A DNA stretch of 64,000 nucleotides from positions 4,774,001 through 4,838,000 of the forward strand of contig NZ_CP077084.1 in assembly GCF_014268275.3 (NCBI RefSeq). Reading direction: 5' to 3'. This DNA comes from Pseudomonas tritici (GTDB taxonomy: Bacteria > Pseudomonadota > Gammaproteobacteria > Pseudomonadales > Pseudomonadaceae). Positions 47,092 through 57,250 of this stretch are shown piece after piece. A program made the translations under genes and the position numbers. Every line of letters begins with the position of its first letter. The stretch's first letter is position 1. The notes under the pieces were generated by a model. It saw only the letters and a list, made by a program, of their open reading frames with translations. It was not told where the DNA came from and did not search any database.

Positions 47092-48084
47092 ATGGGCGGC
47101 TTTATCGACATGCAACAGTTGCACGATGAGTTGATCACTCACCTCATCAAGACCCTCACACCCTTGCAAATGAAACAGTTGGAACCGCATCTGGCACCGT
47201 TGATCCAGAATGCTGCCCAGGCAGTGGCCGAGGACCTGATCGCCTACGCCTACCGCGATCCTGCATCGCGTGGGCGCGGCGAGCTGATCCTGGAGTCCTA
47301 CGCCTCGTTCAAGGCGGTGCTGTATTACCGCCTGGCGCACCTGGTGTGGAATTTTCCCGACCAGACCAACGGGATGTTTTCCCGCATCGCGCTCAAGCTC
47401 AGCAACCAGGGCAAAGTGCTCTCCGGTGCCGAGATCCACCCGGCAGCGCGGATCGGCCGACGCTTCGTGCTGGACCACGGCTACGGCACGGTGATCGGCG
47501 AAACCTGCGAGATCGGCAACGACTGCTACATCCTCTGCGGCGTCACCCTGGGCGCCCGTGGCATCGCCAACAACCCCGACGGCAAGCGTCACCCGCGCCT
47601 GGGCAATAACGTCGAAGTCGGCTCCGGCGCCCGCGTGCTGGGTTATGTGCTGATCGGCGACAACGTATTTATCAGCCCGTCCTGCGTGATCACACAGGAC
47701 GTTCCCGCCGGCACCAAAGTGAAGGTAGTGAACCAGATCCAACTGCAAAAGAACGATGAGTCGGACCACAGCAACTACCTCGGCGCCTTCGCCCTGGATG
47801 AGCGGTTACATGTGGTTGGCGAGATCAATGTCAGCCACAAGGTGACGGTGCTGGACGCCGACTTTCACCCCTTGCAGGGCCTGATGCTGGAGCCCACGGT
47901 AAAAGAGCGTCACCACCTGCAGTTCCGGTTGCACCGGGTGGAGTCGGGCAACCAATTGCCGCGCTTGCCACTGAACCTGAAGGTCTGCGGCCCCGAATTT
48001 GAAATCACCCTGCTCTCACCTCCTGGCTTGAGTGCAATGGTGCGTTCCCTGCTGCAAGCCAGCCCACTGATCGTGCGAGGTTGA
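47092..48084 (+). CDS. Serine O-acetyltransferase with C-terminal extension
   Basis: Predicted to make O-acetylserine from serine and acetyl-CoA for the PLP enzyme upstream. It has 330 residues. The helical N-terminal part (1-110) is followed by a left-handed beta-helix with hexapeptide repeats and the catalytic region LDHGYGTVIGET (D128, H129). The acetyltransferase ends near residue 222. The last 105 residues (226-330) are an extension I do not recognise, with a hydrophobic beta-rich look. The start is the ATG at 47092 after a GGGGGTG site. Its stop overlaps the region just before alaX. Confidence 0.87.
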   Translation: MGGFIDMQQLHDELITHLIKTLTPLQMKQLEPHLAPLIQNAAQAVAEDLIAYAYRDPASRGRGELILESYASFKAVLYYRLAHLVWNFPDQTNGMFSRIALKLSNQGKVLSGAEIHPAARIGRRFVLDHGYGTVIGETCEIGNDCYILCGVTLGARGIANNPDGKRHPRLGNNVEVGSGARVLGYVLIGDNVFISPSCVITQDVPAGTKVKVVNQIQLQKNDESDHSNYLGAFALDERLHVVGEINVSHKVTVLDADFHPLQGLMLEPTVKERHHLQFRLHRVESGNQLPRLPLNLKVCGPEFEITLLSPPGLSAMVRSLLQASPLIVRG

Positions 48085-48086
48085 AC

Positions 48087-48815
48087 ATGTCTGTGCACAC
48101 CATGGAAACCCTGGCGCTGTTCGACAGCGCGCCCTACCAGAATGCTTTCAGCGCCCGGGTGATTGCCGTCAGCGAACACGGCATTGCCCTGGAGCACACG
48201 CTGTTCTATCCCACGGGTGGCGGGCAGCCAGGCGACACCGGCCACCTCACACTGGCGGACGGTACGCGGGTCGAAGTGACGGGCACGGTGCGCGACCCGG
48301 TGCTGCGCTCGATCATCTGGCATCAGGTGGAACACTGCCCCGAGCAACTGGTTGCCGGGGTGCAGGTGGACGCCGGACTCGATTGGGATCGCCGTTACCA
48401 GCACATGAAAATGCACACCTGCCTGCACCTGTTGTGCTCGATCATCGACGCACCGGTAACGGGATGCAGCATCAGCGCGGATAAGGGCCGCCTGGATTTC
48501 GACCTGCCGGAAATGACCCTCGATAAAGACACCATCACCCGCGACCTGAATGCGCTGATTGAACAGGCTCACGCGGTCAAAACCCTGTCGATGCCGGCTT
48601 CCGAATACTCGACTCTGCTACAGATCACCCGCACACAAGCCGTGGCCCCGCCGGTGATTCAGGGCTCGGTCCGAGTGATTGAAATTGCCGGTATTGATAT
48701 CCAGCCGTGTGGGGGCACCCATGTGATCAACACCGAAGAAATCGGCCGGGTGTTTTGCGAGAAGATCGAGAAGAAGAGCAAGCACAACCGCCGGGTGATC
48801 CTGCGGTTTGAGTGA
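48087..48815 (+). CDS. AlaX-type alanyl-tRNA editing protein
   Basis: Stand-alone relative of the alanyl-tRNA synthetase editing domain, 242 residues. Zinc and active-site motifs are complete: HTCLH (H110, H114) and CGGTH (C208, H212). PTGGGQPGD near residues 42-50 is the family glycine motif. AlaX proteins hydrolyse Ser-tRNA(Ala) and related mischarged tRNAs. It starts two bases after the acetyltransferase stop with GAGG upstream, so it belongs to the cluster. It may protect translation from serine, or from the amino acid made by the cluster (inference). Confidence 0.9.
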   Translation: MSVHTMETLALFDSAPYQNAFSARVIAVSEHGIALEHTLFYPTGGGQPGDTGHLTLADGTRVEVTGTVRDPVLRSIIWHQVEHCPEQLVAGVQVDAGLDWDRRYQHMKMHTCLHLLCSIIDAPVTGCSISADKGRLDFDLPEMTLDKDTITRDLNALIEQAHAVKTLSMPASEYSTLLQITRTQAVAPPVIQGSVRVIEIAGIDIQPCGGTHVINTEEIGRVFCEKIEKKSKHNRRVILRFE

Positions 48816-48826
48816 ACACGATTCAA

Positions 48827-48858
48827 TGTGGGAGCGTCGAACCGCAGTTCCCACATTG
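48827..48858. terminator. Hairpin between alaX and prpD (REP-derived, possible terminator)
   Basis: CAATGTGGGAGC and GTTCCCACATTG form a near-perfect stem around about 10 bases between convergent genes. There is no long T run, so it may be only a REP half-pair. Confidence 0.5.
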
Positions 48859-48871
48859 ACCCTGTTACGGC

Positions 48872-50356
48872 TTAGATCACGAACAGGTCCACAAACCGAT
48901 TGACGGGAGTGGCCTCAAGTCGCGCCTGGTCCTTGCATAACGCAAAAATCTCAGCGCTGCGCTGGCCGGTAAACCGCGTCGCCAGGTTGGCCTTGAACTT
49001 GTCTTCCAGCAACGGAATGCCATCCACCCGGCGCCGACGATGACCAATCGGGTATTCAACCGCCACCTGCTCAGTGCTGCTGCCATCCGTGAAGAACACC
49101 TGAACGGCGTTGGCGATGGAACGCTTGTCGGCTTCCAGGTATTCACGGCTGTAGCGTGGGTCTTCGACGATGACCATTTTTTCCCGCAACTGATCGATGA
49201 TGGGATGCGCGGCGTGGAATTCATCTTCGTACTGCTCGGCCACCAGATTGCCGAAGGCCAGCGGTACCGCAGTCATGTATTGCAGGCAATGGTCACGGTC
49301 CGCTGCATTCGCCAGTGGGCCGACCTTGGAGATAATGCGAATCGCCGACTCGTGGGTGGTAATGACGATACGCTCGATTTCATGCAGGCGATCTTTCACC
49401 CATGGATGCAAGGTCACCGCCGCTTCACAGGCCGTTTGCGCGTGGAACTCTGCAGGGAAGCTAATCTTGAACAGCACGTTCTCCATCACATAAGTGCCGT
49501 AGGGCTGGGACAGGCTGAACGCGCGTTTGTCCTCCGGCTTGAGCATCTGGTCCTTGTTGGTGTGGCTGAACAGCACGTCGTAGAACCCCCACTGCGGCGC
49601 GCTCAATACGCCGGGAATACCCATCTCGCCACGCAACGCGATATCTGCCAGCCGCACGCCCCGACTCGACGCATCCCCTGCCGCCCAGGATTTGCGCGAC
49701 CCGGCGTTCGGCGCATGCCGATAAGTGCGCAACGCCTGCCCATCGACAAACGCATGCGACAACGCCGCCAGCAACTGCTCCCGGTTGGCGCCCATCAGCT
49801 TGGCGGTGACGGCCGTGGAGGCGACTTTCACCAACAGCACATGGTCTAGGCCGACGCGGTTGAACGAGTTTTCCAGGGCAATCACGCCCTGGATTTCGTG
49901 GGCCATGATCATCGCTTCCAGCACTGTGCGAACGGTCAGCGGTGCGTCGCCATGGGCCACGCGCTTTTGCGACAGGTGATCGGCGACGGCGAGGATGCCG
50001 CCGAGGTTATCCGAAGGGTGACCCCATTCGGCGGCGAGCCAGGTGTCGTTGTAGTCGAGCCAACGCACGATGCAACCGATGTCCCACGCCGCCTTGACCG
50101 GGTCCAGCCGGAACGACGTCCCCGGCACCCGCGCGCCAAACGGCACCACCGTGCCCTCGACGATCGGCCCCAGGTGCTTGGTGCACTCGGGGAAACGCAG
50201 GGCCAGCAGGCCGCAACCGAGGGTATCCATCAAGCAATGACGGGCGGTGTCCAATGCGTCCTGCGAGTCGATCCGGCAGTTGAGGACGTAGTCGGCGATG
50301 TCCTGCAGGACCTGGTCGTAGTCGGGGCGGTTGTTCTGGTCGACGTTGGCGCTCAT
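48872..50356 (-). CDS. prpD: 2-methylcitrate dehydratase PrpD
   Basis: MmgE/PrpD-family protein of 494 residues, last gene of the methylcitrate operon. Family landmarks include the N-terminal [34 protein letters not shown], and [16 protein letters not shown]. In species with AcnD and PrpF, PrpD is partly redundant for dehydration of 2-methylcitrate. The gap to prpF is 123 bases. Confidence 0.96.
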   Translation of the reverse strand: MSANVDQNNRPDYDQVLQDIADYVLNCRIDSQDALDTARHCLMDTLGCGLLALRFPECTKHLGPIVEGTVVPFGARVPGTSFRLDPVKAAWDIGCIVRWLDYNDTWLAAEWGHPSDNLGGILAVADHLSQKRVAHGDAPLTVRTVLEAMIMAHEIQGVIALENSFNRVGLDHVLLVKVASTAVTAKLMGANREQLLAALSHAFVDGQALRTYRHAPNAGSRKSWAAGDASSRGVRLADIALRGEMGIPGVLSAPQWGFYDVLFSHTNKDQMLKPEDKRAFSLSQPYGTYVMENVLFKISFPAEFHAQTACEAAVTLHPWVKDRLHEIERIVITTHESAIRIISKVGPLANAADRDHCLQYMTAVPLAFGNLVAEQYEDEFHAAHPIIDQLREKMVIVEDPRYSREYLEADKRSIANAVQVFFTDGSSTEQVAVEYPIGHRRRRVDGIPLLEDKFKANLATRFTGQRSAEIFALCKDQARLEATPVNRFVDLFVI

Positions 50357-50479
50357 GGCAGTACTCCAAAAAATGGGTGGGGGGTAGTCCTCGGGTCACG
50401 GTTGATCGGGTTACGGCAGGTCTGGCGCCTGCCTATATGCGAAATGCACCACTAAACCATGTGGGAGCGGTGCAGGCAG

Positions 50480-51670
50480 TTAGAAAGAATCGCCGGGCAC
50501 GCGGACGAAACCTTCCATCAAGACGCGTGCGCTGCGGCTCATGATGGCTTTCTTAACAATCCATTCGCCATTCACTTGAGTGGCTTCGGCCCCAACACGC
50601 AAGGTGCCGGACGGATGCCCAAACCGCACGGCGTTACGCTCGATACCACCGGCTGCGAGGTTGACCAAGGTCCCGGAAATGGCCGCTGCAGTGCCAATCG
50701 CCACTGCCGCCGTGCCCATCATCGCGTGGTGCAGCTTGCCCATGGACAGCGCGCGCACCAGCAAGTCCACATCGTCGGCCTTGATCGCCTTTCCGCTGGA
50801 AGCCACGTAATCCGAAGGCTTGGCCACAAACGCCACCTTCGGCGTGTGCTGGCGCTGCGCGGCTTCGTCCAGGTGTTTGATCAGGCCCATGCGCAACGCG
50901 CCGTAGCCCCGCACGGTTTCGAACATGGCCAACGCTTTCGGATCGCTGTTGATTGCGCCTTGCAGCTCGGTACCGGTGTAGCCGAGGTCTTCAGCGTTGA
51001 TGAAAATCGTCGGGATGCCGGCATTGATCAGCGTCGCCTTGAAGGTGCCGACACCGGGGACTTCCAGGTCATCTACCAGGTTGCCAGTGGGGAACATCGA
51101 GCCACCACCGCCCTCTTCTTCCGCCGCGGGGTCCATGAACTCCAACTGCACTTCGGCTGCCGGGAAGGTCACGCCGTCCAGTTCGAAATCGCCGGTTTCC
51201 TGCACCGCGCCGTCCGTGATCGGTACATGGGCGATGATGGTCTTGCCGATATTCGCCTGCCACACGCGCACCACGGCCACGCCGTTACGGGGCACGCGGG
51301 CGGGGTCAACCAAGCCGGCGCTGATGGCGAAGGCGCCGACCGCCGCCGACAGGTTGCCGCAGTTGCCGCTCCAATCGACGAAGGGTTTGTCGATGGAGAC
51401 CTGGCCAAACAGGTAGTCCACGTCATGCTCGGCGCGGGTGCTTTTGGCCAGGATTACGGTTTTGCTGGTGCTCGACGTGGCACCGCCCATACCGTCGATC
51501 TGCTTGTCATACGGGTCGGGGCTGCCGATCACCCGCAGCAACAGGGCATCCCGTGCGGCGCCCGGTACTTGCGCCGCTTCGGGCAGGTCCTGGAGGCTGA
51601 AAAATACACCCTTGCTGGTGCCGCCACGCATGTAGGTGGCGGGGATCTTGATTTGCGCTACGTGTGCCAT
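50480..51670 (-). CDS. prpF: 2-methylaconitate cis-trans isomerase PrpF
   Basis: Isomerises the trans-2-methylaconitate made by AcnD so that it can be hydrated. It has 396 residues and the diaminopimelate-epimerase-like fold. The N-terminal IKIPATYMRGGTSKGVFF is characteristic, as are DWSGNCGNLSAAVG and MGTAAVAIGTAAA. It follows acnD by nine bases. Confidence 0.96.
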   Translation of the reverse strand: MAHVAQIKIPATYMRGGTSKGVFFSLQDLPEAAQVPGAARDALLLRVIGSPDPYDKQIDGMGGATSSTSKTVILAKSTRAEHDVDYLFGQVSIDKPFVDWSGNCGNLSAAVGAFAISAGLVDPARVPRNGVAVVRVWQANIGKTIIAHVPITDGAVQETGDFELDGVTFPAAEVQLEFMDPAAEEEGGGGSMFPTGNLVDDLEVPGVGTFKATLINAGIPTIFINAEDLGYTGTELQGAINSDPKALAMFETVRGYGALRMGLIKHLDEAAQRQHTPKVAFVAKPSDYVASSGKAIKADDVDLLVRALSMGKLHHAMMGTAAVAIGTAAAISGTLVNLAAGGIERNAVRFGHPSGTLRVGAEATQVNGEWIVKKAIMSRSARVLMEGFVRVPGDSF

Positions 51671-51679
51671 GGTTCCCCC

Positions 51680-54274
51680 TCAGGCAGTCGCCGCCGATTC
51701 CAGGAAGTCCTGGGCAAAACGCTGCAACACGCCGCCCGCCTCGTAGATCGACACTTCTTCGGCGGTGTCCAGGCGGCAGGTCACCGGCACTTCGACACGT
51801 TCGCCATTCTTGCGGTTGATCACCAATGTCAGCGTGGCACGCGGGGTGCGCGCACCAACAACGTCATAGGTCTCGCTGCCATCGATCTTCAGCGTATGGC
51901 GATCCGTGCCCGGCAGGAACTCCAGCGGCAACACGCCCATGCCCACCAGGTTAGTGCGGTGGATACGCTCGAAGCCTTCGGCGGCAATCGCTTCCACACC
52001 GGCCAGTCGCACGCCTTTGGCCGCCCAGTCGCGGGACGAGCCCTGGCCGTAGTCGGCGCCGGCGATGATGATCAGCGGCTGCTTGCGTTCCATGTAGGTT
52101 TCGATGGCTTCCCACATCCGCGTGACCTGGCCTTCCGGCTCGATCCGCGCCAGGGAACCCTGCTTGACCTTGCCGTTTTCAACGACCATTTCGTTGAACA
52201 GTTTCGGGTTGGCAAAGGTCGCGCGTTGCGCTGTCAGGTGGTCGCCGCGATGCGTGGCGTAGGAGTTGAAGTCGACTTCCGGCAAGCCCATTTTCGCGAG
52301 GTATTCGCCGGCGGCGCTGTCGAGCATGATCGCGTTGGACGGCGACAGGTGGTCAGTGGTGATGTTGTCCGGCAGCACCGCCAGCGGGCGCATGCCCTTG
52401 AGCGGGCGGGCGCCGGCCAGTGCGCCTTCCCAATACGGCGGGCGGCGGATGTAGGTGCTTTGTGGGCGCCAATCGTACAACGGCGCGACTTTCGGGCCGG
52501 TGTCTTCGTGGATCGCGAACATCGGAATGTAGACCTTGCGGAACTGCTCCGGCTTGACCGAGGCCTTGACCACCGCGTCGATCTCTTCGTCGCTCGGCCA
52601 GATGTCCTGCAGGCGGATTTCCTTGCCGTTGGCGTCGAGACCGAGCACGTCTTTTTCGATGTCGAAACGAATAGTGCCGGCAATCGCGTAAGCCACTACC
52701 AGCGGCGGCGAGGCCAGGAAAGCTTGCTTGGCGTACGGGTGAATACGCCCGTCGAAGTTGCGGTTGCCCGAGAGCACGGCGGTCGCGTACAGGTCGCGGT
52801 CGATGATTTCCTGCTGGATCACCGGGTCGAGTGCGCCGGACATACCGTTGCAGGTGGTGCAGGCGAAGGCCACGACACCAAAACCAAGCTGCTCCAATTC
52901 AGTGGTCAAGCCGGCTTCGTCGAGGTACATGGCCACGGTTTTCGAACCAGGAGCCAGGGACGATTTGACCCACGGTTTGCGCACCAGCCCCAGTTTGTTG
53001 GCGTTGCGCGCCAAGAGGCCTGCGGCGATGACGTTGCGCGGGTTGCTGGTGTTGGTGCAACTGGTGATAGCGGCGATGATTACCGCGCCGTCGGGCATTT
53101 GCCCCGGCACTTCGTCCCACTGGCCAGAGATGCCTTTGGCCGCCAGGTCACGGGTAGCGACGCGCGCGTGCGGGTTGCTCGGGCCGGCCATGTTGCGCAC
53201 GACGCTGGACAGGTCGAAGGTGAGACCACGCTCGTATTGCGCGCCTTTGAGGTCATCGGCCCACAGGCCAGTGTGGCGGGCGTATTGCTCAACCAAGGTG
53301 ACTTGTTCGTCTTCGCGACCGGTGAGCTTGAGGTACGCGATGGTCTGCTGATCGATATAGAACATCGCCGCCGTAGCGCCGTATTCCGGGGCCATGTTGG
53401 AGATGGTCGCACGGTCGCCCAAGGTGAGATTTGAGGCACCCTCGCCGAAGAACTCCAGCCAGGCGCCGACCACTTTTTGCTTGCGCAGGAACTCGGTCAG
53501 CGCCAGCACCATATCGGTGGCGGTGATGCCAGGTTGCAGCTTGCCGGTGAGCTCCACGCCAACACTTTCCGGCAGGCGCATCCACGAGGCGCGGCCAAGC
53601 ATCACGCTTTCAGCTTCGAGACCACCGACGCCGATGGCGATTACGCCCAACGCGTCTACGTGTGGCGTGTGGCTGTCGGTGCCGACGCACGTGTCGGGGA
53701 ACGCAACGCCGTCACGCACCTGAATCACCGGGGACATTTTCTCCAGGTTGATCTGGTGCATGATGCCGTTGCCCGGCGGGATCACATCGACGTTCTTGAA
53801 CGCCTTCTTGGTCCACTCGATAAAGTGGAAACGGTCTTCGTTGCGACGGTCTTCGATGGCGCGGTTTTTCTCGAACGCGTCCGGGTCAGAACCACCGGCT
53901 TCGACGGCCAGGGAATGGTCGACGATCAATTGGGTCGGCACCACCGGATTGACCTGCGCCGGGTCACCGCCTTGCAGGGCGATAGCATCGCGCAGGCCAG
54001 CGAGGTCGACCAAGGCGGTCTGGCCGAGAATGTCGTGGCACACCACACGCGCCGGGAACCACGGGAAGTCGAGGTCGCGCTTGCGTTCGATCAGTTGGCT
54101 CAGGGACGCGTTGAGGGTGGCCGGGTCGCAACGACGCACGAGGTTTTCTGCGAGGACGCGGGAGGTGTAGGGCAAGGTGGCGTAGGCGCCGGGGGTGATT
54201 GCCTCGACAGCCGCACGGGCGTCGAAGAAATCCAGGCGGCTGCCGGGGAGTGGTTTGCGAAATTCAGTGTTCAT
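51680..54274 (-). CDS. acnD: Fe/S-dependent 2-methylisocitrate dehydratase AcnD
   Basis: Aconitase-family enzyme of 864 residues that dehydrates 2-methylcitrate. From MNTEFRKPLPGSRLDF. The 4Fe-4S ligands are in SCTNTSNPRN and CTTCNGMSG, and the swivelling domain has GADYGQGSSRDWAAKG. An in-frame start 33 bases upstream is less likely. A REPIN separates it from prpC. Confidence 0.95.
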   Translation of the reverse strand: MNTEFRKPLPGSRLDFFDARAAVEAITPGAYATLPYTSRVLAENLVRRCDPATLNASLSQLIERKRDLDFPWFPARVVCHDILGQTALVDLAGLRDAIALQGGDPAQVNPVVPTQLIVDHSLAVEAGGSDPDAFEKNRAIEDRRNEDRFHFIEWTKKAFKNVDVIPPGNGIMHQINLEKMSPVIQVRDGVAFPDTCVGTDSHTPHVDALGVIAIGVGGLEAESVMLGRASWMRLPESVGVELTGKLQPGITATDMVLALTEFLRKQKVVGAWLEFFGEGASNLTLGDRATISNMAPEYGATAAMFYIDQQTIAYLKLTGREDEQVTLVEQYARHTGLWADDLKGAQYERGLTFDLSSVVRNMAGPSNPHARVATRDLAAKGISGQWDEVPGQMPDGAVIIAAITSCTNTSNPRNVIAAGLLARNANKLGLVRKPWVKSSLAPGSKTVAMYLDEAGLTTELEQLGFGVVAFACTTCNGMSGALDPVIQQEIIDRDLYATAVLSGNRNFDGRIHPYAKQAFLASPPLVVAYAIAGTIRFDIEKDVLGLDANGKEIRLQDIWPSDEEIDAVVKASVKPEQFRKVYIPMFAIHEDTGPKVAPLYDWRPQSTYIRRPPYWEGALAGARPLKGMRPLAVLPDNITTDHLSPSNAIMLDSAAGEYLAKMGLPEVDFNSYATHRGDHLTAQRATFANPKLFNEMVVENGKVKQGSLARIEPEGQVTRMWEAIETYMERKQPLIIIAGADYGQGSSRDWAAKGVRLAGVEAIAAEGFERIHRTNLVGMGVLPLEFLPGTDRHTLKIDGSETYDVVGARTPRATLTLVINRKNGERVEVPVTCRLDTAEEVSIYEAGGVLQRFAQDFLESAATA

Positions 54275-54344
54275 CGTCAGGACTCGGTCACGGTAGTTAG
54301 GCGGCACGAACCTGCTGCAGGGGTCTGGATGAACTCGGTCCCTG

Positions 54345-54437
54345 TGAGAGCCGGGCTTGCCCGCGATGACTGACTGTCATTCAACACATGTGTCGACAGT
54401 AATACCGCTATCGCGGGCAAGCCCGGCTCCCACATTG
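54345..54437. repeat. REPIN between prpC and acnD
   Basis: GAGCCGGGCTTGCCCGCGAT (54347-54366) and its exact reverse complement (54410-54429) flank about 43 bases. The unit matches the REP family at 10.2 and 63.0 kb. It lies inside the prp operon and may alter the ratio of upstream to downstream products. Confidence 0.88.
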
Positions 54438-54481
54438 ACCCGGTTCCAACCATGAAAACCGGTGCCTCAGGTTCATCCCAT

Positions 54482-55609
54482 TCAGCGACGTTCGATTGGC
54501 ACGAACTTGCGCTGCTCAACGCCGGTGTATTCGGCGCTTGGACGGATGATGCGGTTGTTGGCGCGCTGCTCGAAGACATGCGCGGCCCAGCCAGTCAGGC
54601 GCGAGCACACGAAGATCGGGGTGAACAGCTTGGTCGGGATGCCCATGAAGTGATACGCCGAGGCATGGTAGAAATCGGCGTTGGGAAACAGCTTCTTCTG
54701 TTCCCACATGGTTTTGTCGATGGCTTCGGAGACCGGGAACAACACCTTGTCCCCTACCTCGTCAGCGAGTTTTTTCGACCAGCCCTTGATCACTTCATTG
54801 CGCGGGTCGTTGTCTTTGTAGATCGCGTGGCCGAAGCCCATGATCTTGTCCTTGCGCGCCAGCATGCCGAGGGTGCCTTCGACGGCTTCTTCAGCCGACG
54901 AGAACCGCTCGATCATCTCCATCGCCGCTTCGTTGGCGCCGCCATGCAGAGGACCGCGCAGGGAACCGATGGCGGCGGTGACGCAGGAATAGAGGTCGGA
55001 CAGGGTCGACGCACACACCCGTGCGGTGAAGGTCGAAGCGTTGAATTCGTGCTCGGCGTAGAGAATCAGCGACACGTTCATGACCTTCTCGTGCAACTCG
55101 CTCGGCTTTTCGCCGTGCAACAGGTGCAGGAAGTGGCCGCCGATGGTCGGCTCGTCGGTCACGCAGTCGATACGCTTGCCGTCGTGGCTGAAGCGATACC
55201 AGTAGCACATGATCGCCGGGAAGGCCGCCAGCAGACGATCGGTAACGTCGCGCTGCACGCTGAAGTCTTTCTCTGGCTCGATATTGCCGAGGAACGAGCA
55301 ACCGGTGCGCATCACGTCCATCGGGTGGGCGTCGGCGGGGATGCGTTCCAGTACTTCCTTCAATGCGTGCGGCAGGTCGCGCAGCTTGCTCAGCTTGGCA
55401 CTGTAGGCGGCCAGTTCGGTCTTTGTCGGCAGCTCGCCATACAGCAGCAGGTAGGCGACTTCTTCAAACTGCGCATCGGCGGCCAGTTCACGCACGTCGT
55501 AGCCGCGATAGGTCAGGCCGGCGCCGGCTTGGCCGACGGTGGACAGTGCGGTCTGCCCGGCCACCTGGCCACGCAGGCCGGCGCCACTGAGTACTTTTGC
55601 TTCAGCCAT
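54482..55609 (-). CDS. prpC: 2-methylcitrate synthase PrpC
   Basis: Condenses propionyl-CoA with oxaloacetate. The length is 375 residues, typical of the short citrate-synthase family. Motifs include TYRGYDVRELA, the catalytic histidine region SLRGPLHGGANEAAM, GFGHAIYKDNDPR, and the aspartate in the VCSRLTGWAAHV end. It lies 40 bases after prpB on the same strand. Confidence 0.96.
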   Translation of the reverse strand: MAEAKVLSGAGLRGQVAGQTALSTVGQAGAGLTYRGYDVRELAADAQFEEVAYLLLYGELPTKTELAAYSAKLSKLRDLPHALKEVLERIPADAHPMDVMRTGCSFLGNIEPEKDFSVQRDVTDRLLAAFPAIMCYWYRFSHDGKRIDCVTDEPTIGGHFLHLLHGEKPSELHEKVMNVSLILYAEHEFNASTFTARVCASTLSDLYSCVTAAIGSLRGPLHGGANEAAMEMIERFSSAEEAVEGTLGMLARKDKIMGFGHAIYKDNDPRNEVIKGWSKKLADEVGDKVLFPVSEAIDKTMWEQKKLFPNADFYHASAYHFMGIPTKLFTPIFVCSRLTGWAAHVFEQRANNRIIRPSAEYTGVEQRKFVPIERR

Positions 55610-55649
55610 GTTCTTTCTCCAATCTTGAATTTATTAGGGAGGCCGTTCG

Positions 55650-56543
55650 TTACTTCTTGGCTGCGAACAGCGCGTCGAGCTTCTGCTCGAAGGTGTGGTA
55701 GTCGATGCGATCGTAAAGCTCCATGCGGGTTTGCATGGTGTCGATCACGTTCTGCTGGGTGCCGTCGCGACGGATCGCGGTGTAGACGTTTTCGGCGGCC
55801 TTGTTCATGGCGCGGAAGGCCGAGAGCGGGTACAGCACGATGGAAACATCGGCAGATTTCAACTGTTCGGTGGTGTACAGCGGCGTGGCGCCGAATTCGG
55901 TGATGTTGGCCAGGATCGGGACCTTTACCTTTGACGCGAAGAGCTTGTACATCTCCAATTCGGTAATGGCCTCCGGAAACACCATGTCGGCGCCGGCTTC
56001 GATGCAGGCGGCGGCGCGTTCCAGGGCGGATTCCAATCCCTCGACGGCCAGGGCATCGGTGCGCGCCATGATCACGAAGCTGTCATCGGTGCGCGCATCC
56101 ACGGCGGCCTTGATGCGGTCGACCATTTCCTGCTGGGACACGATTTCTTTGTTCGGGCGATGGCCGCAGCGCTTGGCGCCGACCTGGTCTTCGATATGGA
56201 TGGCAGCCGCGCCAAACTTGATCATCGACTTGACGGTACGCGCCACGTTGAACGCCGAGGAGCCGAAACCGGTGTCCACGTCCACCAGCAGCGGCAGGTC
56301 GCACACATCGGTGATGCGGCGTACGTCGGTGAGTACGTCATCCAGGCCGGTGATGCCCAGGTCCGGCACGCCGAGGGAGCCGGCAGCCACCCCGCCACCC
56401 GACAGGTAGATCGCCTTGAAACCGGCACGCTTGGCCAGCAGCGCGTGATTGGCGTTGATCGCACCGACCACCTGCAAGGGGTGCTCACTGGCGACGGCGT
56501 CACGGAAACGCTGGCCGGGGGTGCTTTTATTGTTAGAACTCAT
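55650..56543 (-). CDS. prpB: Methylisocitrate lyase PrpB
   Basis: Cleaves 2-methylisocitrate to pyruvate and succinate. It has 297 residues and the isocitrate-lyase/PEP-mutase barrel. The substrate motif YLSGGGVAA, the metal site DVDTGFG, and the catalytic loop [10 protein letters not shown] are intact. Its start overlaps the prpR stop by four bases, so regulator and enzyme are co-transcribed. Confidence 0.96.
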   Translation of the reverse strand: MSSNNKSTPGQRFRDAVASEHPLQVVGAINANHALLAKRAGFKAIYLSGGGVAAGSLGVPDLGITGLDDVLTDVRRITDVCDLPLLVDVDTGFGSSAFNVARTVKSMIKFGAAAIHIEDQVGAKRCGHRPNKEIVSQQEMVDRIKAAVDARTDDSFVIMARTDALAVEGLESALERAAACIEAGADMVFPEAITELEMYKLFASKVKVPILANITEFGATPLYTTEQLKSADVSIVLYPLSAFRAMNKAAENVYTAIRRDGTQQNVIDTMQTRMELYDRIDYHTFEQKLDALFAAKK

Positions 56544-57250
56544 GACTCACCTCTATCAGTAGCACCGCCTGGGAAGTGACGGGCAATGTTGCGTTTGGAA
56601 GCGCCGATATGCCGGCGCATCAACAGTTCGGCCAGTTCACCGTCGCGATCGGCAATCGCGTCAAGAATGCGGTGGTGCTCGGCAAAGGCCTGGCGTGGAC
56701 GATTGGGGGTGGCGGAAAACTGGATGCGGTACATGCGCACCAGTTGGTACAGCTCGCCGCAGAGCATTTGGGTCAGGGTGCGGTTGCCGGCGCCTTGAAT
56801 GATCCGGTAATGAAAATCGAAGTCGCCTTCCTGCTGGTAATAGCCGAGGCCGGCCTGGAAGGCTTCATCGCGCTCGTGGGTGTGCAGCACCTGGCGCAGC
56901 TCTTCGATTTCCGCATCGGTCATGCGCTCGGCGGCCAGGCGACAGGCCATGCCTTCGAGGGATTCGCGGATTTCATAGAGTTCGATCAGCTCGGCATGGC
57001 TCAACGACACCACCCGCGCGCCGACGTGGGGCACACGCACCAGCAGGCGCTGGCCTTCCAGGCGGTGGATCGCCTCGCGCAGCGGACCTCGGCTGATGCC
57101 GTAGGTGCGTGCCAGTTCCGGCTCGGAGATCTTGCTGCCGGGGGCGATCTCACCCTTGACGATGGCGGCCTGGATACGCCGGAAGACGTTCTCGGACATG
57201 GTCTGGGAATCGTCTTGCGCCACTACTGGGGATTCCAGCTGATCCAGCAT
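56540..57250 (-). CDS. prpR: GntR-family regulator of the methylcitrate operon
   Basis: A 236-residue FCD-type GntR regulator starting at [14 protein letters not shown]; a 42-base upstream extension was rejected. The winged helix spans about residues 20-90 ([26 protein letters not shown]). It is the first gene of the operon and overlaps prpB. The dyad ATTGTCGACAAT at 57324-57335 and a half copy ATTGTCGACA directly before its start codon suggest that it represses itself and the operon. The inducer is probably a methylcitrate-cycle intermediate (inference from context). Confidence 0.9.
   Translation of the reverse strand: MLDQLESPVVAQDDSQTMSENVFRRIQAAIVKGEIAPGSKISEPELARTYGISRGPLREAIHRLEGQRLLVRVPHVGARVVSLSHAELIELYEIRESLEGMACRLAAERMTDAEIEELRQVLHTHERDEAFQAGLGYYQQEGDFDFHYRIIQGAGNRTLTQMLCGELYQLVRMYRIQFSATPNRPRQAFAEHHRILDAIADRDGELAELLMRRHIGASKRNIARHFPGGATDRGES

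Noticed and set aside
50459..53434. Open frame of 991 codons opposite prpF and acnD
   Set aside because: It spans two well-identified genes and their gap in antisense; no domain or ribosome site supports it.
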